Below, in pieces: positions 26,201-34,227 of a stretch of DNA of 34,227 bases. The notes beneath the pieces are model-generated. The model was not told the origin of the DNA and did no database searches. It saw only the letters and a program-made list of their open reading frames with translations. The position numbers and the translations under genes are program-made. Origin of the DNA: Chlorokybus atmophyticus (Eukaryota > Streptophyta > Chlorokybophyceae > Chlorokybales > Chlorokybaceae). Each line of letters begins with the position of its first letter. Within the stretch, counting starts at the first letter, position 1. The stretch lies in assembly GCA_009103225.1 (NCBI GenBank), contig RHPI01003578.1:200825-235051 (forward strand). The letters are read 5' to 3'.

Positions 26201-28665
26201 TGTTATCACCACATTGTCTGGGCCCCATGGCACACCATAGTAAGCTTTCAAGAACTTGGCCAGCTTGCTTCGCACTGCACGTGTGCCAGCTGGATTGTCG
26301 TATGGGAAGGAAGGCAGCGCTGTCAAAGTGTTGGCAAGGTATGCCAGAAACGTGGTCTTTTCTTCGGCAACTGCTTTGTCAGTAAAGGAAAGGTCCAGGG
26401 CTGAGCGCGTTTCCGCATAATCAGGTTGCTGCAAGTACTTGAAGACTGTTTTTATGTGCTCGGGGAAGGGTAACGAAGCCTCGTACACCCAAAGTCCATG
26501 CGTGATTTCTCCACCCTGTCAGGTGAACTGGTTGTGGGCTATGTCAAACTTACCACTTCTAGTCATCAGAAGTGCAAACCTGCTTTGCGTAAGCCCATGC
26601 GGTTCTTGCAGATATGGGCTCCTCAGAGACATGGCCCATGAAGAACTCAAATCGGAACAGACGCGATGAATGCTCAATTTCCACCAGAGTCTGCATCAGA
26701 AAAGTAAGACACATTGGTTGTCCACCATAAGGTGGTGTCCAATGACGCAATGTTGCGTAGTTTATGCCTCGATTGTCCAATGTCAGCAGTGTAAACACCA
26801 ACCTGTATATCTGTATCTGCCGCTTGTTGCACACGTGTTCCCCACAATCTCGACACATTGTACCCTCGCCGTTGAAACATGCGCTCCAGCACGGCTTTCC
26901 CAGGCCGCCCACCAAGGTTCATGACGACAGATCCCAGTGGTCTAAGAACCTGCACACACTCTGTTAGCCAATAGGCACAGCACAATGCCAGTCAACTCAG
27001 CTTAATGTTGCGCATGTCCACAACACACTATCATGTGCTGTTGTGTGTTGAGTGTGTGGTGGTGGTGGGTGGGGAGGGGGCGGGGGGAGGGGGGAGATGG
27101 TAAAAGGCCCTAGTACCAGGTTGGTTATTGCAACTTAGTACATCTAATACATCTGCTGTGTGGCACAACATGGATATCAGGGAATGGCTGCTCTTGAATT
27201 CAGTTAGTAATATACCTGGATAGATTCTTCCAGAGCACGAGCAATAAGCCCAAGACCAAACTGGTCTTCAACATAACCCTGCCGTTCGCAGTAGTTGCCC
27301 AGATTTGCAAGAACCTCTTCACTTGTCCACTCGGAAACAAGCCGAAGCGTCTCCTCTGGATCTGGGCTAAGAACCTGACCAGCCAGAATTGACTTTGAGC
27401 TTTCTCAAAACGATACAACGTACGTAAGCAGCTTGACCAGTGCCAGCAACATGCAGCACTGTCAACATGCCAGTAGAGCTTGTACCTGTGGGATGCAACC
27501 AACGACGCGGTCCAATGCAATGTGGTTGTCTGTAACATACCCAAGCAGATCTGATTCGTGAAACTCCACTCTATCTATTACGCTAAGTCCATCATCATCC
27601 TGCAGCACCTCGCCTGCAGACATAGCAGCACAGTGAACCGCATGCAAAAGAGTTGGCTTGGGAAGGGGGGGGGGGGAGGAGGGGCGAAAGAGAGAAAGAG
27701 AATGGTGTTGTTCAAACAAGTAGTCCTAAGTTTGCCAAGGGGCTAGCACACTCTCCAACATGCAATGGGCCACTACCATGCAGCTACGAGAGCAACAACA
27801 ACAACAACCGGGGTACTGCACGGTCATGTCGATACCTTCGTCGCTAAGGCCGTTCAGATACAGGTTAATGCGGGCACACCTGATTGCCCTAGGATTGATG
27901 TCCAATCCGTACACCTGCATGCAACATACGCAGTCAACATAGACATCACAGTCCGAGTTTCAACTGTACAGTTGTATAACAGTGCACCATCACTCGCACA
28001 TTGCACACATGAAAGTGCAGCACCTTACGCGGCTTGGACCTCTTCGCAAGTGCTATTGACACCCAGCCATTGCCGCAACCAAGCTCACAGACATCGCGAC
28101 TGCGGAAAAATGCCTCTGGAAACCGTGCCAGACCTTCAAAGAAGGTAAACGACCACCTGGTTGCAACCGGTATGTTGACTTCTGAAAGTCTTGACGTGGC
28201 TCATGTGCCAGCTATACCATTGCGCTTACACGCATGCAGTACCACTTACCTTTCAGGGGTGAATATGCCTGGCAGCTCCAGCAGCTGCAGCGTCTGCGGT
28301 TTGTCTTCGGTTTCCTCATGGCGTGCAACGGTCAAGTCGTGCATTTTGAAATAAAAAGTGGACATGCATTCTTCAGTTGAATAGCTTTCAGAAACATGTC
28401 TCCTCAGCTGCGTCAAGAACTTGCGTGCCGCAACACGCGTCTCCGGATTGTCCAGATGCTGAAATCGCACATAGACGTACATTCACAAATCAATCAAGTT
28501 AACTGCTGTGCTCTACAACTACCGCATGCTGAAGTGCAAGCAGTGAAGTGATCAGTCAAAATCACCCAGCTGCCAAACCTGTAAGACCAGCTTGAACTGC
28601 GCATATGAATTGGTTGCTGAGACACGACACTCCGCGAGGAGGCTGTCCAGCTTGAGCTCCTCCAT
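23248..28665 (-). CDS. MMT: Methionine S-methyltransferase with aminotransferase-like C-terminus
   Basis: MMT converts methionine and SAM to S-methylmethionine (SMM). Seventeen exons join in phase: 28665-28579, 28458-28250, 28156-28024, 27914-27836, 27613-27486, 27374-27216, 26949-26803, 26690-26580, 26515-26072, 25988-25881, 25668-25393, 25314-25093, 24907-24695, 24597-24348, 24243-23966, 23861-23648, 23510-23248; 1106 residues against about 1071 in Arabidopsis. Methyltransferase motifs: ELGCGNGW (123-130), VYGLDINPRA (144-153), GCIPQ (208-212), DQFGLGLIARA. The C-terminal domain (about 750-1106) is aminotransferase-like with NPTG (868-871), LDAQF (Asp897), GISKEFAAGGLRFGF (Lys933, Arg941) and GYCRF (Arg1079), so the PLP residues look intact. 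A middle region around LFLDISD (Asp569) also resembles that fold. Intron 16 requires a GC donor (AAAG|GCAAGT). The start ATG aligns with the plant N-terminus. Confidence 0.96.
27067..27094 (+). repeat. G-run cluster, possible G-quadruplex
   Basis: Five G runs of 3-6 bases separated by single bases lie within an MMT intron (26950-27215). The G-rich strand is the template strand of MMT. It fits the G3+N1 quadruplex pattern. Confidence 0.8.
27665..27676 (+). repeat. G12 homopolymer in an MMT intron
   Basis: Twelve consecutive G bases followed by further G clusters (to 27684), in the MMT intron 27614-27835, again on the template strand. Confidence 0.85.
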
Positions 28666-29590
28666 GACAGCAACGTCAAGCAGCACCTGCTGATGGTGAC
28701 CTTACCAGAGGATTATCTCCAGCTTACACACGCACCCAAGAGCTTCCTTAACAGCTGCTGATCTTTCAGTCGCATGCCAATGACGCTGACGACGGCGTCC
28801 AAGTCATCGCCCACGTGGCGATGGCCATGCCTGCCTAGCAACAAGCATGCTACTGCATAAGCGGCGCTGCTTATCACTGCAGTCCATTGCAGTATATCTT
28901 TTCTTCAATACTTTCCGTATTTGGTCGTTGCCTACCACGGTTAGCGCCGCACAGCCATTTCGCGGTTAGTGCGGGGCTTAGCAGTCCGGCTGGTTGGTTG
29001 TCTAGTTGAAATGCATTGTGCCACAGCAAGCTACTAAGGTTAAGGGCGGCAGTCTGACTGGGCGATGACGCCGGGATGACACGAGCGTCTCTCCATGGAC
29101 GCAGGACGCACTCAGTCCGCTGACGAAGATGGCTTACATCGACCGTCGGTCAACAGAAAGGTTATCCAGTTCTTGCGTTCATTTTTCATCGCATTAAAAC
29201 AATCAACATGAAATGCACAGTGGAGACTTCACTGCGCTACCGGTACATCACAACTTAAGCGGTATACAAGGAGAGAATGAGGACGCGAAGGCCCGTTTAG
29301 GGTAAGTGTCCCATAGTTCGGACACCTAATTAAGGATAGCTTTTAAGCTATGATGCCTATATGCAATGTAGGGTTGTGATGGCTTGCTGTCAAGCTTGTC
29401 GTGTCTACTGTCTGACACACTTGACGGCATATTTTTAGCGTATCTACTACTCTTACAGCAGTCAGTGAAGTGGAGAGGTGTCTCTGAGTGGTCTCAAAAG
29501 GCTGATGGCCTAAGTTCGGACGGCTGAAAATGGCTGCTTTTCAGCCTGTTCTGGCGGTTTGCCGGCCTCTGACCGCCCTGAGTCTGTGTT
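28666..29590. other. Region upstream of MMT
   Basis: Expected to hold the MMT promoter. A minus-strand open stretch at about 28865-28725 reads protein-like (GDDLDAVVSVIGMRLKDQ) and could be a non-canonical upstream exon, but its only in-frame ATG is internal and no gene can be assigned. The remainder to 29590 shows nothing I recognise. Confidence 0.4.
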
Positions 29591-30430
29591 GACGTGCTTT
29601 GCTGGCCATTTGAAGCCTGTGACGTGCCTTTCAACCTCGCCGCCATCGCCGCAGCGGTTGGTGGCGAGGTTGTTGTTGTTGTTGGCTGTCCGAATTTAGG
29701 CGTTGTGGTAGGCGCCCGCTACGTTGTTGCCTTCATAGCCGTCTTGTGGGGTCGAAGCGCTCGGCCCGCCAGTCCCGCCGCCACCATGGTGTGTCCTGCT
29801 GTCTCTGCTTGCGCCTGGGGTTGTCTGAAACCCTCAACCTGCCGTTGCCTGTGCCTTGCATGCACTCTGTGTGTGTGTGTGTGAAGCGTGTTTGTGTTGG
29901 TCATTGTGGTGATTGTCTTGTTGTGTGTGTCGTTGTGGTGGTTGTTTGTGTTGGTCTTCTTCTGTGGTCTTCGGCTTCGGCTGTTGTCTCGTAGGGTGCA
30001 TGCAAGGTCTTGCTGTTGTTGTGTTGGCCTTTTGTTGTTGTGTTGATGGTGGGTTTGTAAAGCTGCTGTTGACTGTGACTGTGCAGTGCAGTGCAGGTGT
30101 GCTAGCCACTGTGCTAGCCAGGCAGTCCTAACTGGAGTGCTGTGATGCCCTGGCCCAGGTGACCCCTGTACATAGCCACTCTGGTAATGTACATCCCCAC
30201 CCTCGTCATATTCTGTCCAATGCATGCATGCTGCATTGCCAATTGTCTGTTTGCTAGACTGCACATTGGTCACATTCAGGGTGTGCATTGCATTCATGTG
30301 CCTTTGTGCATTGCTTTCACAACACAGCAGGTGCATTCACATTATGGTTGTGCATTGCACTCATTGTGCATAGGCAAAGCACAAGTAGTGCATGGCAGCT
30401 ATGTACATGGCAGTGTATGTCCGAATCCAA
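29591..30430. other. GT-rich low-complexity region
   Basis: The plus strand is dominated by GTTGTTG and GTGTGT runs (for example 29865-29882 and 29890-30060). From 30210 to 30375 the heptamer TGCATTG recurs several times. Long open frames on both strands here are composition artefacts. No gene is supported. Confidence 0.6.
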
Positions 30431-30710
30431 TAGAACTAGCGGAGACCTCTAGCTGCCTGCTTGAGGTGAAGCAAGGTTCGGGCTGGAGTTGTGTTAGCAA
30501 TTGCAGCATCAACCACTGCATTGGCCTGCTGCATGTGTCTGGCTGTTGGGGACATGGACAGATATCGCGCGGGCTGCGGGCTGCATGTGGGGCTTGGCTG
30601 TGGTGTGAGGTTGCGCAGAGGGTCCCTTAGGTAGACTGCATCTTGGGCCTGCGACGCCAAGTCGATGATGCAAGGCCTCGCCTAAGTGGGCGCGGACGCG
30701 GTCGGACACT

Positions 30711-31127
30711 TTATTCGGCCGCCTCCCACTTAACTCGCGGACCTCGCAAACACCAGCAGCCAGGCCCCGAAATTTTCGGGGGGCTGGCCGGCCGCTTCCT
30801 GTCGACGCAGGGGCTGTCGGCGCCGCCTCTGACAGCCGCCGACAGCGCGTTCGCCGTCATGCGCCTGCGGTAGCGAACGCGGAAGCTTTTGGCTCGAGCC
30901 CAAGCTTCCGTACTCAGCTCCGTTGGCACCACGGCTGAGGCGGCCTCCAGGAGGAGCTGGAGCACGGTGATGGGACGGCGGCGGCGGCCGCCGCGGCCAC
31001 TACCACCGACGCCGTTTGGTGGGGCGGCGGTCTTGTCATATGAGTTATCATGCGTTGCGGTAGTCGTAGCAAGTGCGCTGCTAGTATTAGTGGTAGGTAG
31101 AGCACCCTTTTTACGCCCTCTCGCCAT
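30711..31127 (-). CDS. Hypothetical basic protein
   Basis: An open frame of about 138 residues starts MARGRKKGALPTT and has an AT-hook-like basic N-terminus, a GRGGRRRR patch and a charged, partly helical middle (STEAWARAKSFRVRYRRR). GC content is higher than in the surrounding repeats. The frame also opens upstream to 31163. No family is recognised, and the opposite strand is open too, so it may be a gene, a first exon, or part of a mobile element. Low confidence. Confidence 0.25.
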   Translation of the reverse strand: MARGRKKGALPTTNTSSALATTTATHDNSYDKTAAPPNGVGGSGRGGRRRRPITVLQLLLEAASAVVPTELSTEAWARAKSFRVRYRRRMTANALSAAVRGGADSPCVDRKRPASPPKISGPGCWCLRGPRVKWEAAE

Positions 31128-31179
31128 GCATGAGTTATTACGGCCACCACTTTCAAGGTACATTGCGGTATCTTATCAT

Positions 31180-31640
31180 CCTCTTCCTCTGCCTCTTCCT
31201 CTGCCTCTTCCTCATACGCAATTATACCCTTGTCTCTTACACACTCATGCGCACACACAACAACTACCATGGCACACTCGCATGATATCATACTCACAGT
31301 CAGTCTCTTATCTTTATATCACACACGCATACAATGTCACTCACGTTTCATCCCTCACACACTCAGTCACACATTTGGTCACTCCCCAATGCATTCGCAC
31401 TCACAGTTAGTAACTCTCAAACGAACGCATTCACACACCCACACGCAGTCAATCACTCATGCACTTGGTCTCACACTCAATCACTCAATCACACAAGCAC
31501 ACTCCCACTCAGGGACACATGTAAGCACGCACGCAGTCACTCGCACGCTCAGGCATACACTTGCGCACACGCACACGTACGCCTACCCACCCACCCACAC
31601 ATATATTCACACAAATTTAGCGTACAGTCATGGTCACAAC
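31180..31640. repeat. CTCTTC and CACA-rich low-complexity tract
   Basis: It begins with three copies of a 12-base unit (CCTCTTCCTCTG, about 31181-31213) and continues as degenerate CACTCA/CACACG repeats to about 31610. Open frames inside it encode only Ser/His/Thr-rich sequence. Confidence 0.8.
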
Positions 31641-31810
31641 CACGCACGCACAATGAACGTTACAAGACGTAACGTGCATAAAGTTGTAATGTTGCTGATG
31701 CATATTTACTCATAAAGACTTTGATGAGATCATTGCGGATAAGGCTGCTTCGCGACGCGACTTGACGTCCAAGTCATATGTAAGTCATCGCAAAATATAA
31801 ATGGTTTCTT

Positions 31811-32746
31811 GCAAATTACCCCAAGACTGGCAGCTCACGCGAGACACCAACACCCAACGACCTTACGGGTGACGCTGGGTTGGCATTAGCAACTAAATAC
31901 TTGCGATGGGTCGCTCACAACGTGCCAGGGCTTGACTATTCGCGCAAGCTTATGGCATGGGTAAACACTCGTATTTTGTTTAATTGAACGAGCAATGTGT
32001 GCAGCTATGGTATGAATTGTAATAATATTATTGCGTTGCAGACGGAGAGCACCTTTTATGGCATGCATGCCGCCCTGCAAGTGCGCTACCAAATTTCACA
32101 AGTGCGATTGCAAGGGATGAGCATCGTCGACAAGAGTAAAGACAACCTAAAGCTATTATCATTGCGACCTTATGCTACCGTCCACCAGACAGCAAAGGAG
32201 AACATCAAACGTCGACATGAACGGGCTGCGCGTGTTGACCTACGCAAAAATGTAAGCAATGCTACATTTACACAGGAGCAATGGTACACTTTCACTGATA
32301 ACCTTGTGACGCGACACTGCTAAAGCAACGCATGACTTTTTGATAACAACATGGTTATAAGCATGCATTTTAGCGCTCCGACGAAGGGCGCTACACATAT
32401 TTGAGCTGTCTATGCCCTTCAAAACGCGTGAAGAATATTGGTACTTCCTGATGTTTTTGTTATTTCCATGTTGCCTTTATGTTTAATTATGTGAGCTATT
32501 GTGTTACTCATGCAATCAAGCAGGACCATCACCATACATGGTTTCTAGCCATTATGTCCGGCAATAAAACCTTGAATAATTCACAAACGATGTTTGCTGG
32601 CTTCATTTGTGCACGTGACCCGTTGGTGTCCGCAAGGTGCCTTGGCAAGGCATCTTGCGCAGCGGTTTACCGCCAACGCGAAGCCGTTCCCTGAGCCTCG
32701 ACGCACCGAAGACTGGAACCTCACCGCGCTTTGGCCCGCCAATAAG
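31811..32746 (+). pseudogene. Degraded Crypton-like tyrosine recombinase
   Basis: Three blocks read like the N-terminal and core-binding parts of Crypton/Ndc10-type tyrosine recombinases. Block A (31811-31960) has KYLRWVAHNVPGLDYSRK and ends at a GT donor. Block B (32042-32323) follows a TTGCAG acceptor in phase, with ALQVRYQISQVRLQG and NIKRRHERAARVDLRK, then a stop. Block C (32521-32746) has SGNKTLNNSQTMFAGF, ARDPL and, in another frame, CPQGALARHLAQRF and PFPEPRRTEDWNL. The C-P-x-x-A-L-A and P-F-P motifs are those typical of Crypton and Ndc10 proteins. One extra base near 32625-32630 separates the frames of block C. No catalytic His/Arg/Tyr region was found downstream, where a CA-rich satellite begins. 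It is therefore probably a dead, truncated element. The assignment is from memory of the family. Confidence 0.5.
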
Positions 32747-32759
32747 GTGACATTTTACA

Positions 32760-33545
32760 CGCGCAACACATTAACCGCAATAATGCACATACACACGCAC
32801 GTACTCGCACTCACACATATGCTCACGCACGCACCCACACACGCTGACACTCGTATAGCATCAATTAAACACACGCATGCACACGCAGATGCACAAATCC
32901 GGTGCTGTGTGTGATTGAGTTACACACACGCACGCGAGCACTCACGCATACTCACGCACACATGTACACACACGCCAGCGCGCACTAAAACATGCACACA
33001 AATACAGCATCAGTCACAACATTGGTCTCTCACACGCGCACGCGCACACGTACGCACACTCATATAGCATCACTGACACGCGCACGCCCGCACGCACAGC
33101 ATTAATCACATGAGTATGCATAGCGTCAGTCACACACATGCACGCATAAGCAGCATCAGTTTCAAGCATACACGCACAACACCAGTCTCACATTAAACAA
33201 CACTACAGTTACACATCTCTCACACAGCATAGGTCTCTCACACGCGCACGCACGCACAAGCATCAGTCTCACACGCACGCACACACGCAGCATTAATCAC
33301 ATGCATAGCATTAGTCATACACATGCACGCATGCACGCACAGCATCAGCCTCTTACACACATGCACATGAGTACGCATAGCATCAGTCACACACATGCAG
33401 GCATGCACGCTTAAGCAGCATCAGTCACAAGCACACACGCACAACACCAGTCTCACACTCAACAACATAACCGTCACACATCTCTCACACAATATAGGTC
33501 TATCACATGCGCACGCGCGCACAAGCATCAGTTTCACACGCACGG
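32760..33545. repeat. CACG/CACA satellite with a 265-bp higher-order unit
   Basis: The interval consists of degenerate CACGCA and CACACA motifs with AGCATCAGTC inserts. Two landmarks repeat at the same distance: CAGCATCAGT at 33151 and 33416, and ACCAGTCTCA at 33181 and 33446, both 265 bp apart. About two tandem copies are present. Confidence 0.75.
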
Positions 33546-34140
33546 ATATTATCACACGCTGATGTGCAACTCACTCGTTCATGGCCGACATGTGCAGAGC
33601 ACGAAAAACCTGTCATACGAGCAACATGCAGAGGCTTGCAAGAACTTCGACTCCTACTTGCATCTTACTATCCAACTTGCCTTGACAGTACACGTATGTC
33701 ATCGTATCTATCCGATGATGAAAATATGCTATGAACTATGAAAATACTATTACAAATACTATACATTAAAGAGTTCAGTGCTTACATGATGTAATTAAGG
33801 AATTGCATTTACATATCGTGTGTGTACACACTTCATTGAAGTTGTGCTAGACGCGGCGGTTGTAGTAAGGTATTTGGACTTTGGAATGATTGCATACGTT
33901 GCAGGTTGTCGTCATTGATAGCATACAGTGCAATGCATTGTCATATTACGAATCGTATCAAAATTAATTTTGTTCTCAAATACAAAAAACTAATATAAAA
34001 TACCCGTATTTATGTCACGTCGTATTCATAATCGTATTTCATATCGTGCAACTACGATCCGACTTTAGGAAAGTAATGCATGCACTTTGAGTCGCAGGGG
34101 CTCAGTTTATGGATGCTGAAGGCATAGACAAGAAGGTGAC
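33546..34140. other. Unassigned region near window end
   Basis: AT-rich after 33720. A short plus-strand open stretch 33597-33734 (EHEKPVIRATCRGLQELRLLLASYY) follows a possible CAG acceptor and could be an exon, but no family is recognised. Confidence 0.35.

Positions 34141-34144
<4 letters not shown>

Positions 34145-34227
<83 letters not shown>
34145..34227. repeat. (CT)n microsatellite at window end
   Basis: An uninterrupted CT tract runs to the last base, so its true end lies outside the window. It is the third long CT/AG tract in 34 kb. Confidence 0.95.

Noticed and set aside
29719-30336. 205-residue minus-strand open frame
   Set aside because: Dominated by His/Asn/Thr/Gln repeats that mirror the GT-rich plus strand; no recognisable domain.

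Overview
The window is nuclear DNA of a eukaryote, most likely a green alga (Viridiplantae). It holds five genes, four of them rich in introns with consensus splice sites. The evidence for the green lineage is a plant-type methionine S-methyltransferase, a plant-type PCH2 (the block LLFWQ before the AAA+ domain), a protein with an Ala/Ser/Arg-rich chloroplast-targeting-like N-terminus, and a TGTAA poly(A)-like motif downstream of one gene. I cannot name the genus. Gene models were built by hand from translated blocks, splice sites and phase agreement, and family comparisons are from memory.

Layout. 1-900: intergenic, with a tandem duplication and a 165-bp element bounded by 28-bp perfect inverted repeats. 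902-2669 (+): GIY-YIG domain protein, two exons. 3498-12509 (-): APC1, the large scaffold of the anaphase-promoting complex, over 20 exons, converging on the GIY-YIG gene. 12510-12813: short divergent promoter region. 12814-14945 (+): canopy/saposin-like secretory-pathway protein, seven exons, with a 350-bp (CT)n tract in one intron. 16356-19155 (-): PCH2/TRIP13 AAA+ ATPase, complete 13-exon model (456 aa). 19.2-22.1 kb: gene-poor, with a cluster of long near-perfect hairpins, then a 467-base assembly gap. 23248-28665 (-): methionine S-methyltransferase, complete 17-exon model (1106 aa). 28.7-34.2 kb: repeat-rich DNA with a degraded Crypton-like tyrosine recombinase and CA/CACG-rich satellites, ending in another (CT)n tract.

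How the genes relate. APC1 and PCH2 act on the same pathway: TRIP13/PCH2 remodels HORMA proteins such as MAD2 and so helps switch off the spindle checkpoint that inhibits APC/C. They lie about 4 kb apart on the same strand. The methyltransferase makes S-methylmethionine, the entry point of plant DMSP synthesis. The most striking observation is that its C-terminal aminotransferase-like domain keeps the canonical PLP residues (NPTG Asn868, Asp897, Lys933 in a GISKEF motif, Arg941, Arg1079), whereas the Arabidopsis protein as I recall it has lost the lysine and the NPTG asparagine. This alga may therefore encode a bifunctional methyltransferase-aminotransferase. Secondary observations are several inferred GC-AG introns, the hairpin cluster and the Crypton relic.
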